A DNA stretch of 64,000 nt from Streptomyces sp. XY006 (GTDB lineage Bacteria > Actinomycetota > Actinomycetes > Streptomycetales > Streptomycetaceae). Shown in pieces: positions 36,438-46,863 of the stretch (position 1 is the first letter of the stretch; each line of letters opens with the position of its first letter). The notes beneath the pieces were generated by a model that saw nothing but the letters and a program-made list of their open reading frames with translations, made no database searches and was not told the origin of the DNA. Position numbers and translations under genes: made by a program. The stretch is taken from assembly GCF_002237655.1 (NCBI RefSeq), contig NZ_NOKT01000009.1, forward strand, positions 1 through 64,000. The letters run 5' to 3'.

Positions 36438-37614
36438 GCCGGTCGGCGGCGCTCGCCGTCTCCAGCCAGTTGACGTCGTAGCTCAGCACGAGCCGTCCGT
36501 CTCCGCCGAGCACCGGGTGCGCCTGCGGGTTGTAGGCGGCGACCTGGCCCGCCGGCAGCGACGGGCTGAACTTCTTCACCGGGCCGTGCCACGGGCCCCG
36601 CGGGGAGCACGCCCAGTACGCGGCCACGGTGGTCAGGCCCCTGGTGCCCGTGGCCATCGTGAACAGCACATAGGTCCCCTCGTCCCGGACCACCGAGAAC
36701 GCGCTGCCCACGCCCCGCCGCCGCCCGTCCCCGAGCACCGGCCGGGGGCGGGCGCCGGCCGTCCAGTGCGAGCCGTCCCAGTACTGCCAGGCGGCCGGTT
36801 CGGCGAGCCTGCCCGCCGGCACCCGGGCCGCGTAGGCGTGCGAGGCAGGGCGGGAGGCGGCCTGTCCGTCGTCGCCGCCGAAGACGTACGTCCAGCCGTC
36901 CTCCTCGACCAGGGTGGTGCCGAACAGCACACGCCGGGACGGGTCGGGGACCAGCTGCTGGTCCAGCACCCTGACGACCGACTCCGGGCGCAGGTCGGGC
37001 AGGGAGAGGGTGGCGACCTCGGTCGCGGTGGGCACGCCGTAGATCCACGGGGCGGAGCCGGCCGTGCGGACCCACAGCAGGACGCGCAGGACCTGCTCGT
37101 CGGCGCCGGGGGAGCGGGGTTCGACGCGGGCCGCGACCGGCCAGCGCCACTGGTTCGGCGCCGGGTCGGCGAAGAGCGGGGCGGGCAGCGTGGCTTCGAG
37201 CCGGCCGTCGCGCATCAGCACGGCCGAGTTGCGCACCAGCGGCGCGGTGGTGTCCCGCCACGCGTAGGACTCGCCGTGCGGGTTGGGCGGGCCGTGCACC
37301 CGGCCCAGGTAGGTGTCCGAGAACAGCCACAGCACGCGGCCGTCGGGCAGCCGTACCGAGTGGGTGCCGTCGCCGCCGGTCCAGTCGTCGGTGCGGGAGG
37401 CGTCGTCGCCGTAGCGGGCGAACTCGGCGGTGAGACCCTCGTCCGCCTGCCAGGAGCGGACGGTACGCGCCCGGCAGGCACCGCCGTCGGGCCCCGGGTC
37501 CTCGTCGTCCGGCCGGGCGATGAGCAGCGCGGCCCCGAGAACCAGGACCAGCAGCAGGCCGATCCCGGTTCCCGTGCGCTGTCGTGCTCGTGCTGCGGAT
37601 GCGTCGTCGGGCAC
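36373..37614 (-). CDS. DUF4185 membrane-anchored beta-propeller protein
   Basis: The protein has 413 residues with a GTG start 11 bases downstream of the sialidase stop, so the pair is probably one transcript. A signal anchor (GIGLLLVLVLGAALLIA) near residues 17-33 precedes a propeller-like domain with LPDGRVLWLFSDTYLG, NSAVLMRDG and PWHGPVKKF motifs typical of DUF4185. The function of the family is unknown; its fold resembles glycoside-active propellers. Pairing with a sialidase supports a role on extracellular glycans. The overlap with the converging transporter gene is 65 bases. Confidence 0.8.
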   Translation of the reverse strand: MPDDASAARARQRTGTGIGLLLVLVLGAALLIARPDDEDPGPDGGACRARTVRSWQADEGLTAEFARYGDDASRTDDWTGGDGTHSVRLPDGRVLWLFSDTYLGRVHGPPNPHGESYAWRDTTAPLVRNSAVLMRDGRLEATLPAPLFADPAPNQWRWPVAARVEPRSPGADEQVLRVLLWVRTAGSAPWIYGVPTATEVATLSLPDLRPESVVRVLDQQLVPDPSRRVLFGTTLVEEDGWTYVFGGDDGQAASRPASHAYAARVPAGRLAEPAAWQYWDGSHWTAGARPRPVLGDGRRRGVGSAFSVVRDEGTYVLFTMATGTRGLTTVAAYWACSPRGPWHGPVKKFSPSLPAGQVAAYNPQAHPVLGGDGRLVLSYDVNWLETASAADRLSRNVSLYRPRFVTLRLAPAR

Positions 37615-37625
37615 GCCCCGTGACG

Positions 37626-39497
37626 TTAGTTGCTGCCGCTCACCTGGTCCATGGGCAGCCACGCCACCGTGCCCCGTGCCGCCGCGCCCGAGGCGCCGGA
37701 GGCCAGCTCGCGGTCGGACAGGGCCCGGTTCCACACGCGGACGTCGTCGACCGCCCCGGTGAGGTACGCCCTGCTGTCCATGCGCTGCCCGATGTGCACG
37801 CCGAAGGGGGAGTTGCGGCTGACCGAGCCCGCCACGTCCGCGGTGCTCAGCGCCTCGCCGTCCAGGAACAACGTCAGCTGCCCGCCGCCGCGGCGCAGCG
37901 CCAGATGGTGCCAGCGGCCGTCGTTGCGCGCGCCGGTGCTCCACACCGAGGCCGTCCTGACGGTCGCGGCGTCCGAGCGGGTGGTGATCAGCGCCCGGAC
38001 CCGGTCGCTCGCCGGCTCGCCGCGCAGCCAGACCTGAGGCTGGGTGCTGCCGATGCCGCCCATCCACAGGAAGGGCTGCTCGCCGGTCGTGGCGGTGTAG
38101 CGGACGAACAGGGACACCGTGAAGTCCCCCTCGCCGAGCGGCAGTCCGGCGCGGTACGGCAGGCGGACGGCGTCGTCCGTGCCGTCGAAGGACATCGCGC
38201 TGCCCCGCACACCGGCCGTCCGCGCGGCGCCGCCGAGGACGGCCGCCGGCCTGGCGCCCGCCGCCGCGTCCCGGGTGGTCGGGTCGGCGCCCCTGCGCGG
38301 CTTGAGCCAGTCCTCGGTGAAGCGGGCGAAGCGGATCTCGTCCCGGGCGTCGGCCGCGCCGCCCTCGTAGAGCAGGCCCACGGTCGAGCCGTCGACCGCC
38401 GCCATGTCGGAGTAGCCCGACCAGTCGGTGGTGACGACCGTGCCCCGGTCCACGCTCTCCCAGGTGCGCCCGCCGTCGTAGGAGGAGCGGACCATCATCG
38501 TGCGGCGGCGGTCGGGATCGGCCGGGGCCGACAGCAGCATGCGGTCGCCCAGGCGCAGCGTCGCACCCTGCACCTGAGGGGTGTAGAGGTCCGGCAGGGC
38601 ACGGAAGGGCGTGGCGAAGCTGTCGCCGCCGTCCGTGCTGAACGTCTGGGCGCGGTGGCCGAGGTCCGTGCCGTCCTGTTCGCGGCCGCTGACCAGGAGG
38701 GCGCCGTCGGCGCGTTCGGTGAGCGTCACCTCGGACGGCTTCTGCCGGAAGGTGCTGTCCTCTCCTATGGGCCAGGAGTCGGTGGCACCGACCCGCCAGT
38801 GGTCGCCGCCGTCGTCGCTGACGATGAGCGCCGCGTGGTTGGCGGAGACCCGGCTGCCGTTCCACGTCTCGGTGTTGACGCCGAACACCAGCCGCCCGGC
38901 GTGCTCGCCCCGGGTCAGCTGGATGCCGTGCACGGGGCCGGTGGCGTACCAGGAGTTCCAGTCGCCGGGCAGGATCTCGTCGCTCAGGTCGCGCGGCCGC
39001 GACCAGGTCCGCCCGTCGTCGTCGCTGTACTGCAGGTGCGGGGTGCGGTCGCAGGGGATTCGGCAGTTCCCGGCGTCCGTACGGCCGGTGTTGTACGTCT
39101 CGGCCAGCAGGACGCGGCCGGTACGGCGGTCCACCAGCGGCGCCGGGTTGCCGTGCGTGTCGCCGGCGCCCTCGTTGACGACCTGGAGCGGGCCCCAGGT
39201 GCGGCCGCCGTCGGTGGAGCGCTTGAGGACGATGTCGATGTCGGCGGCGTCACCGCAGTTGAGGACGCGGCCCTCGGCGAACGCGAGCAGCGTGCCGCTG
39301 GTGGTGCGCACGATCGCCGGGATCCGGAAGCAGGCGTACCCGGGGTCCTGGGAAGCCTTGAAGAGGACCTGCTGCTCGAACTCCGGTGACGCCGTGGCCG
39401 GTTCGGCCTCGGCCGGTGCGGTGGGCGCGAGCAGCGCCGTGGCGGCGAGAGCGGCTGTCAGGGTGGATCTCAGACGGGTGCGAAGACTTGACGGCAT
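37626..39497 (-). CDS. secreted exo-alpha-sialidase (GH33) with C-terminal LamG-type lectin domain
   Basis: The protein has 623 residues. The signal peptide ends at APAEA near residue 31. The sialidase motif C-F-R-I-P-A-I with the first Arg is present. Five Asp-box motifs are visible (STDGGRTW, SDDDGRTW, SDDGGDHW, STDGGDSF, SYDGGRTW), as expected for a six-bladed GH33 propeller. A C-terminal concanavalin-like/LamG domain (AMSFDGTDDAVRLPY to VDDVRVWNRALSDRELA) probably binds the glycan. The enzyme releases terminal sialic acid outside the cell. No nan transport or catabolic genes are adjacent. Confidence 0.92.
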   Translation of the reverse strand: MPSSLRTRLRSTLTAALAATALLAPTAPAEAEPATASPEFEQQVLFKASQDPGYACFRIPAIVRTTSGTLLAFAEGRVLNCGDAADIDIVLKRSTDGGRTWGPLQVVNEGAGDTHGNPAPLVDRRTGRVLLAETYNTGRTDAGNCRIPCDRTPHLQYSDDDGRTWSRPRDLSDEILPGDWNSWYATGPVHGIQLTRGEHAGRLVFGVNTETWNGSRVSANHAALIVSDDGGDHWRVGATDSWPIGEDSTFRQKPSEVTLTERADGALLVSGREQDGTDLGHRAQTFSTDGGDSFATPFRALPDLYTPQVQGATLRLGDRMLLSAPADPDRRRTMMVRSSYDGGRTWESVDRGTVVTTDWSGYSDMAAVDGSTVGLLYEGGAADARDEIRFARFTEDWLKPRRGADPTTRDAAAGARPAAVLGGAARTAGVRGSAMSFDGTDDAVRLPYRAGLPLGEGDFTVSLFVRYTATTGEQPFLWMGGIGSTQPQVWLRGEPASDRVRALITTRSDAATVRTASVWSTGARNDGRWHHLALRRGGGQLTLFLDGEALSTADVAGSVSRNSPFGVHIGQRMDSRAYLTGAVDDVRVWNRALSDRELASGASGAAARGTVAWLPMDQVSGSN

Positions 39498-39551
39498 GGT
39501 GCGACCTGCCCTTCATGCGTCTGTCGGCTGGACCACCGGAGCAGGGGAGAG

Positions 39552-39575
39552 ACATCCGGTCATCCGGACATCCCA
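39552..39575. promoter_or_regulatory. 8-bp direct repeats upstream of the sialidase
   Basis: ACATCCGG, TCATCCGG and ACATCCCA follow each other with a period of 8 bases, 55 bases upstream of the sialidase start. They may be an activator or repressor array, but no adjacent regulator exists to test the idea. Confidence 0.3.
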
Positions 39576-39637
39576 CGTCCCATGTGTGGGGCCACAGACG
39601 GTACTTGGCTTCTCAGACCCCCCACAAGAACCGTGCG

Positions 39638-40555
39638 TCAGGGGATCAGGACGACCTTGCCGAGGTTGGTCCGCGCCTCGATCTCCCCGTGCGCCTTCGC
39701 CGCGTCCGCCAGGGCGAACTCCCCGTGCACGACCGGTCGGAGCTCGCCCGCCGCGAACAGCCGCCACAGCTCCTCTCGCCACTGCTCGTACACCTCCGGC
39801 CTGCCGCGGGCGACGCGGGCCATCTGGAAGCCGATGACCGACTTGGCGCCCATGAGCAGGTCGTACGCCCGGACGGTGCCGCCGCCCGAGCTGTACGCCA
39901 CCAGCCGTCCCTCCGGGGCGAGCGCGGCCAGGGCCGGGGTGAGCAACGCGCCGCCCACGGCGTCCAGGACGTAGTCGACGGGGGTGCCCCAGCTGTCGTC
40001 GCCGTAGGTGATGACGTGGTCGGCGCCCAGGCCCCGGACGAAACCCGCCTTGGCCGGGTCGGAGACGGCGCCCACGACCCGCCCCGCGCCGCGGGTCCTG
40101 GCCAGTTGCACGGCCAGGTGGCCGACCCCGCCGGCCGCCGCCGTGACCAGGGCCGCCTCGCCCGGCTCGGGGCGCGCCGCCTCCAGGGCGCCGAGCGCGA
40201 CCAGGCCGCTGCGGACCAGGGCGACCGCGGTGACGGCGCCGGCGTCGCGCGGGACCGGGGAGGCCATCGCCTCGTGCAGGAGGGCGAAGTCGGCGTAGCC
40301 GTGCCCGAAGCAGAGGCCGGTCACCCGCTCGCCGGGGGAGAAGCGGGTGACGCCCTCGCCGACGGCCGTGACCTCTCCGGCGATCTCACCGCCGAGCGGC
40401 ACCGGCTCGGCCGCTTCCGTGATCTTCCGGACCACCGGGAGCGTCACGCCGATCGCCTCCGTGCGCACCAGCAGCTCTCCGGGGCCGGGCTCGGGGACCG
40501 GAGCCTCCTCGACGAAGAAGGGGCCGCCTCGGGATTCGTAGCGGACGCGGCGCAT
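39638..40555 (-). CDS. zinc-free alcohol dehydrogenase / quinone oxidoreductase (MDR superfamily)
   Basis: The protein has 305 residues; the ATG giving MRRVRYES has GGAGG 4 bases away. The N-terminal GroES-like domain has P-G-P-G-E-L-L-V-R and GGEIAGEVTAVGEGVTRFSPGERV. The NADPH domain has VTAAAGGVGHLAVQLARTRGA, then GADHVITYGDDS. Structural and catalytic zinc ligands are absent, as in quinone oxidoreductases. A MarR-type regulator is divergent, with a perfect palindrome between them, so induction by a small electrophile or aromatic compound is plausible. Confidence 0.9.
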   Translation of the reverse strand: MRRVRYESRGGPFFVEEAPVPEPGPGELLVRTEAIGVTLPVVRKITEAAEPVPLGGEIAGEVTAVGEGVTRFSPGERVTGLCFGHGYADFALLHEAMASPVPRDAGAVTAVALVRSGLVALGALEAARPEPGEAALVTAAAGGVGHLAVQLARTRGAGRVVGAVSDPAKAGFVRGLGADHVITYGDDSWGTPVDYVLDAVGGALLTPALAALAPEGRLVAYSSGGGTVRAYDLLMGAKSVIGFQMARVARGRPEVYEQWREELWRLFAAGELRPVVHGEFALADAAKAHGEIEARTNLGKVVLIP

Positions 40556-40587
40556 CGCACCTCCGGGGGCGCTGGTCACCCAGCAGG

Positions 40588-40606
40588 TCGTTGGTGATCC
40601 CAACGA
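40588..40606. promoter_or_regulatory. inverted repeat TCGTTGG-N5-CCAACGA
   Basis: Perfect 7-bp arms lie 33 bases upstream of the quinone oxidoreductase start. Two further half-sites, CCAACGG at 40621 and CCAACGA at 40650, occur before the MarR gene. This is a typical MarR-type operator layout serving both promoters. Confidence 0.65.
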
Positions 40607-40677
40607 GTTCGTCGGGGTGCCCAACGGTATAGGAGGATCATAGGAAGGACCAACGATTTCCTGGTTAGGCTGCGGTC

Positions 40678-41115
40678 ATGTCGGAAGCCCCCCTCCCCGC
40701 GATCCGCTCCCTGCCCAGCTGGCTGCTCGGGCGCGCCGCCGCCCGGGGCCGCGCCCTGGTGGCGCAGGCGCTGGCCGAGCAGGACATGCGCATGTGGCAC
40801 CACGTGGTGCTGTCGGCCGTACGCGACCTCGCCCCCGTCGCCCAGGCGGACCTCGGCCGCGCGGTCGGGCTCGATCCCAAGGACCTGGTCGGTGTCCTCG
40901 ACGACCTCCAGGCGGCCGGACTGGCGGTGCGTGAACCCGACCCGAAGGACCGGCGCAAGAACGCGGTGTCCCTCACCGTCCGGGGAGCCCGGCTGCTCAA
41001 GCGCTGCGAGACGGCGGCCCGGGCGGCCAACGACGAACTGCTCGCGCCGCTGTCGGCGGCCGAGCGCGAACAGTTCACGGGCATGCTGCGCCGGATATCC
41101 GGCACGGGCGACTGA
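40678..41115 (+). CDS. MarR-family transcriptional regulator
   Basis: The protein has 145 residues with an ATG start. QADLGRAVGLDPKDLVGVLDDLQAAGLAVREPDPKDRRKNAVSLTVRGARLL is the winged helix, including the D-P-x-D-R-R-x-x wing hallmark. Divergent from the quinone oxidoreductase and preceded by repeated CCAACG half-sites, it is probably an autorepressor. The first unit of the 31-bp tandem array begins inside its last codons. Confidence 0.92.
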   Translation: MSEAPLPAIRSLPSWLLGRAAARGRALVAQALAEQDMRMWHHVVLSAVRDLAPVAQADLGRAVGLDPKDLVGVLDDLQAAGLAVREPDPKDRRKNAVSLTVRGARLLKRCETAARAANDELLAPLSAAEREQFTGMLRRISGTGD

Positions 41116-41264
41116 CCGGCGGCGGGCAACCTGCCCGGGTGACCGGCCGGCGGCGGACAACCGACCCGGGCGACCGGCCGGCGGCGGACAACCGACCCGG
41201 GCGACTGACCGGCGGCGGACAACCGACCCGGGCGACCGGCCGGCGCCCGATATCCGGCCCGGGC
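41110..41264. repeat. 31-bp tandem repeat, five copies without length change
   Basis: Units start at 41110, 41141, 41172, 41203 and 41234. Copies 2 and 3 are identical; copies 1, 4 and 5 carry a few changes. The core is GACCGGCCGGCGGCGGAC followed by an ACCGACCCGGGC-like end. The first unit covers the stop codon of the MarR gene. There are no unique spacers, so it is not a CRISPR array. The period is not a multiple of 3. Confidence 0.9.
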
Positions 41265-41324
41265 GGCGGACGACCCCGGGCGGGCCGGGCCGAGACGGGC
41301 CCCTGCGGGCCGGCCGAGACGGGG

Positions 41325-41341
41325 CCCCTGCGGCGCAGGGG
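41325..41341. terminator. hairpin between MarR and fdhD genes
   Basis: CCCCTGC and GCAGGGG pair perfectly around a 3-base loop in the convergent gap. Just upstream, a GGCCGAGACGGG...CCCCTGCGG block occurs twice in tandem. It probably ends the fdh operon transcript arriving from the right. Confidence 0.5.
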
Positions 41342-41391
41342 GCGCTCCCCGCCGGTCGGGGCCCCGCCGCCGTGCAGCGGGGCGAACCTGC

Positions 41392-42240
41392 TCAGCCCTG
41401 GGCGGCCGCGGCCCGCACAGCGATCCGGTCCTCACCCGCGTACACGTTCATGGAGCTGCCCCGCAGGAAACCCACCAGCGTCAGGCCCGTCTCGGCGGCC
41501 AGGTCCACCGCCAGCGAGGACGGCGCCGACACCGCCGCCAGCATCGGAATGCCGGCCATCACGGCCTTCTGCGCCAGCTCGAAGGAGGCCCGGCCCGACA
41601 CGAGCAGGATCGCCCGCGACAGCGGCAGCCCGCCGTTCTGCAGGGCACGGCCGACGAGCTTGTCGACCGCGTTGTGCCGGCCCACGTCCTCCCGGACGTC
41701 CAGCAGCTCGCCCTCCTCGGAGAACAGGGCCGCCGCGTGCAGGCCCCCGGTCCGGTCGAAGACCCGCTGGGCGGCGCGCAGCCGGTCGGGCAGGCTCGCC
41801 AGCAGCTCGGGGGTGACCCGGACCTGCGGGGTGTCGGCGAGGGGCCAGCGGGCCGTGGTGCGCACCGCGTCCAGGGACGCCTTGCCGCACAGACCGCAGG
41901 AGGACGTCGTGTAGACGTTGCGCTCCAGCGTGATGTCGGGGAGCACCACGTCCGGGGCCGTCTGCACGTCGACCACGTTGTACGTGTTCGAGCCGTCGGC
42001 GGTGGCCCCGGCGCAGTACACGATGTTCCTGAGGTCCTGCTGCCCGCCCAGCACGCCCTCGCTCACCAGGAAGCCCGCCGCGAGCGCGAAGTCGTCGCCC
42101 GGGGTGCGCATCGTGATCGCCAGGGGCTTGCCGTTCAGCCGGATCTCCAGCGGTTCCTCGGCGACGAGCGTGTCGGGCCGGCTGGAGACCGCCCCGTCCC
42201 GGATGCGGAGCACCTTGCGTCGTTCCGTGACTCGTCCCAT
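41392..42240 (-). CDS. fdhD: formate dehydrogenase accessory sulfurtransferase FdhD
   Basis: The protein has 282 residues with an ATG 7 bases after the Fe-S subunit gene. TYNVVDVQ is followed by YTTSSCGLCGKASLDAV, with the C-x-x-C pair that carries persulfide sulfur, then DVREDVGRHNAVDKLVG and LVSGRASFELAQKAVMAGIP. FdhD moves sulfur from a cysteine desulfurase to the bis-MGD cofactor, which formate dehydrogenase needs for activity. It is the last gene of the fdh operon, consistent with maturation of the enzyme encoded upstream. Confidence 0.95.
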   Translation of the reverse strand: MGRVTERRKVLRIRDGAVSSRPDTLVAEEPLEIRLNGKPLAITMRTPGDDFALAAGFLVSEGVLGGQQDLRNIVYCAGATADGSNTYNVVDVQTAPDVVLPDITLERNVYTTSSCGLCGKASLDAVRTTARWPLADTPQVRVTPELLASLPDRLRAAQRVFDRTGGLHAAALFSEEGELLDVREDVGRHNAVDKLVGRALQNGGLPLSRAILLVSGRASFELAQKAVMAGIPMLAAVSAPSSLAVDLAAETGLTLVGFLRGSSMNVYAGEDRIAVRAAAAQG

Positions 42241-42247
42241 GTCTTGA

Positions 42248-43104
42248 TCAGTCCCGGTTCTGTACGTGCTGGTAGCCGAAGCGGCCCTTGATGCAGAGGT
42301 TGCCGTGGGTCACCGGGTTGTCGTGCGGCGAGGTGACCTTGACGATCTCATTGTCCTGTACGTGCAGCGTCAGGTTGCAGCCCACGCCGCAATACGCGCA
42401 CACCGTGGTCGTCTCCGTCTGCCGCGACGCGTCCCAGGTACCCGCCGCGCGCATGTCGAACTCGGATTTGAAGGACAGCGCGCCCGTGGGGCACACCTCG
42501 ATGCAGTTCCCGCAGTACACACACGCCGAATCGGTCAGCGGGGCGTCGTGCTCGACGGCGATCCGGGCGTCGAACCCGCGCCCGGCGACCGAGATCGCGA
42601 ACGTGTTCTGCCACTGGTCGCCGCAGGCGTCGACGCACTTGTAGCAGAGGATGCACTTGTCGTAGTCGCGCACGTAGAGGTCGTTGTCGACCCGCGGCTC
42701 CTCGTCGAGCCGGGCCGCGTCCGGGCCGAAGCGGTCCGGCTTGGCCTCGTACTCCTTGAGCCACTCGGCGACCCGGGGCGTGGTGGACAGGTCCACGGAG
42801 GACGCGAGCAGCTCCAGGACGATCTTCCGGCTGTGCCGGGCGCGCTCGCTGTCGGTGCGGACCTCCATGCCCGGCTCGGCCTTGCGGGAACAGGCCGGGA
42901 CCAGCGTGCGCGCCCCCTCGACCTCGACGACACAGACCCGGCAGGCGTTCTTCGGCCGCAGCGTGTCGCCCTCGCACAGGGTCGGGATGTCCTTGCCCGC
43001 CGCCCGGCAGGCGTCCAGGATCGTCGAGCCCTCGGGGACCCGGGCGGCCTCGCCGTCGATATTGAACTCCAGCAGCCGGCGCGGGATCCCCAGCGGTGTG
43101 ACGG

Positions 43105-43108
<4 letters not shown>
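42248..43108 (-). CDS. formate dehydrogenase Fe-S subunit carrying the displaced [4Fe-4S] domain of the catalytic subunit
   Basis: The protein has 286 residues, starting in an ATGA overlap with the NuoEF-like gene. An N-terminal [2Fe-2S] domain has Cys45, Cys56, Cys59 and Cys73. The His-Cys cluster usual in NuoG/HoxU relatives is not evident. Two [4Fe-4S] ferredoxin motifs follow (C-x2-C-x2-C-x3-C at 152-162 and C-x2-C-x2-C-x3-C at 196-206). The C-terminus (237-272) has C-x2-C-x3-C-x27-C with YCGVGCNL, the domain that normally begins the molybdopterin catalytic subunit. It thus supplies the cluster next to the Mo site from a separate chain. Confidence 0.88.
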
Positions 43109-44937
<1,829 letters not shown>

Positions 44938-44943
44938 GGTGCG

Positions 44944-46863
44944 TCACCCCACGATGGTCGCGATGGGCAGCTTCTCGATCCGGATCGCCGACGCCTTGAA
45001 CTCCGCCGTCCCCGCGATCGGGCAGTTCGCCTCGATCGTCAGCGCGTTGGTGTCCACCTCGTCCGGGAAGTGCATGGTCATGAAGGCGAGCCCGGGCCGC
45101 AGCGCGGGATCCACCCACACGGGCGCGGTCACCGACCCGCGCCGCGAGGTCACCCGCACCTGCTCGCCGACCACCACGCCGTAGCGCTCGGCGTCCTCCG
45201 GCGACAGCTCGACGTACTCGCCGCGGCGCAGCGGGGAGGCGTAACCGCCGCTCTGCACCCCGGTGTTGTACGAGTCGAGGCGCCGCCCGGTGGTGAGCCG
45301 GATCGGGTACCGCTCGTCGGTGAGGTCCACGGGCGGGTCGTGCTGCACGATCCCGAACGGCGCGAGCCGCCCGCGCCGCGCGGGGTCGGGGTCCCACAAC
45401 CGGCCGTGCAGGTAGGTCGGTTCGAGGCCGTCGGTGCTCGGGCAGGGCCACTGGATGCCCTGGTGTTCCTCCAGGCGCTCGTAGGTCATGCCGTAGTGGT
45501 CGGGGGAGACCGACCTCAGTTCGTTCCACACGGTCTCGGCGTCGGCGTACTTCCAGTCGTGGCCGAGGCGGGCGGCGAGGTCGCAGAGGATGTCGATGTC
45601 CTCGCGGGCCTCCCCGGGCGGGGCGACGGCTTTCCGGACGCGCTGGACCCGGCGTTCGCTGTTGGTGGTGGTGCCCTCGGTCTCCGCCCAGCCGGCCGTC
45701 GCGGGCAGGACGACGTCCGCCAGCTCCGCCGTCTTCGTGAGGAAGATGTCCTGCACGACCAGGAAGTCGAGCGCCCGGAGCCGCCGTACGGCCTGCTCGC
45801 TGTCGGCCTCGGACTGGGCCGGGTTCTCGCCGATGCAGTAGACGGCCTTGAGGGTGCCGTCCTCCATGGCCTCGAACATCTCGGTGAGGTTCAGGCCGTA
45901 GTGCGGCTGGATGACGGTGTCCCAGGCCGACTCGAACTTGTGCCGTGTGCCGGGGTCGAGGATGTCCTGGAAGCCGGGCAGGCGGTTGGGGATCGCGCCC
46001 ATGTCGCCGCCGCCCTGCACGTTGTTCTGCCCGCGCAGCGGCTGCAGGCCCGAGCCCCAGCGGCCGACGTGCCCGGTGAGCAGGGACAGGTTGATCAGGG
46101 CGCGGACGTTGTCGGTGCCGTTGTGGTGCTCGGTGATGCCGAGGGTCCAGCACAACTGGGCCCGCTCGGCCCGGGCGTAGGCGTGCGCCAGCTCGCGGAT
46201 CGCCGCCGCCGGGACGCCCGTCACCTTCTCGGCGAGCGACAGGGTCCACGGCTCGACCAGCGCCCGGTACTCCTCGAAGCCGGTGGTGGCCCGCTCGATG
46301 AACGCCTCGTTCGCGAGGCCCGCGTGGATGATCTCGCGGCCGATCGCGTGCGCCATCGGGATGTCCGTGCCGACGTTCAGCCCGAGCCAGCTCTCCGCCC
46401 ACTCGGCGGTCGACGTGCGGCGCGGATCGACCGCGTACATCCGCGCCCCGTTCCTGATGCCCTTCAGCACGTGCTGGAAGAAGATCGGGTGCGCGAAACG
46501 GGCGTTGGAGCCCCACATCACGATGACGTCGGTGTGCTCGATCTCCTCGTACGACGACGTCCCGCCGCCCGAGCCGAACGCCGCCGACAGGCCCGCCACG
46601 CTCGGGGCGTGGCAGGTGCGGTTGCAGGAGTCGACGTTGTTGGTGCCCATGACGACGCGGGCGAACTTCTGCGCCACGTAGTTCATCTCGTTGGTGGCGC
46701 GGGCGCAGGAGAACATGCCGAAGGCGCCGCGGTTGCGCTCCAGCCCCCGGGCCGCCCGGTCCAGGGCCTCCTCCCAGCTCGCCCGCCGGAACGGCTCGTC
46801 CCGGGAGTCCCGCACGAGAGGGTGGGTGAGTCGGGTGTAGGTCTTCGGTTCACGCTTCCTCAT
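44944..46863 (-). CDS. formate dehydrogenase catalytic (molybdopterin) subunit, lacking the N-terminal Fe-S domain
   Basis: The protein has 639 residues; its ATG overlaps the upstream gene (ATGA). The first residues MRKREPKTYTRLTHPLVR correspond to the point just after the [4Fe-4S] domain in ordinary FdhA/FdsA. The active-site segment NNVDSCNRTCHAPSVAGL supplies the Mo ligand as Cys84 with His85. VMWGSNARFAHP, DPRRTSTAEWA, QNNVQGGGDMGAIPN and a C-terminal molybdopterin-dinucleotide-binding domain complete the fold. No cluster-ligating Cys motif is present, so electrons must leave through the partner encoded at 42248-43108. The reaction expected is formate to CO2. Confidence 0.92.
   Translation of the reverse strand: MRKREPKTYTRLTHPLVRDSRDEPFRRASWEEALDRAARGLERNRGAFGMFSCARATNEMNYVAQKFARVVMGTNNVDSCNRTCHAPSVAGLSAAFGSGGGTSSYEEIEHTDVIVMWGSNARFAHPIFFQHVLKGIRNGARMYAVDPRRTSTAEWAESWLGLNVGTDIPMAHAIGREIIHAGLANEAFIERATTGFEEYRALVEPWTLSLAEKVTGVPAAAIRELAHAYARAERAQLCWTLGITEHHNGTDNVRALINLSLLTGHVGRWGSGLQPLRGQNNVQGGGDMGAIPNRLPGFQDILDPGTRHKFESAWDTVIQPHYGLNLTEMFEAMEDGTLKAVYCIGENPAQSEADSEQAVRRLRALDFLVVQDIFLTKTAELADVVLPATAGWAETEGTTTNSERRVQRVRKAVAPPGEAREDIDILCDLAARLGHDWKYADAETVWNELRSVSPDHYGMTYERLEEHQGIQWPCPSTDGLEPTYLHGRLWDPDPARRGRLAPFGIVQHDPPVDLTDERYPIRLTTGRRLDSYNTGVQSGGYASPLRRGEYVELSPEDAERYGVVVGEQVRVTSRRGSVTAPVWVDPALRPGLAFMTMHFPDEVDTNALTIEANCPIAGTAEFKASAIRIEKLPIATIVG

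Noticed and set aside
41110..41264. CRISPR-like direct repeats
   Set aside because: The 31-bp units are contiguous with no unique spacers, and no cas genes are present.
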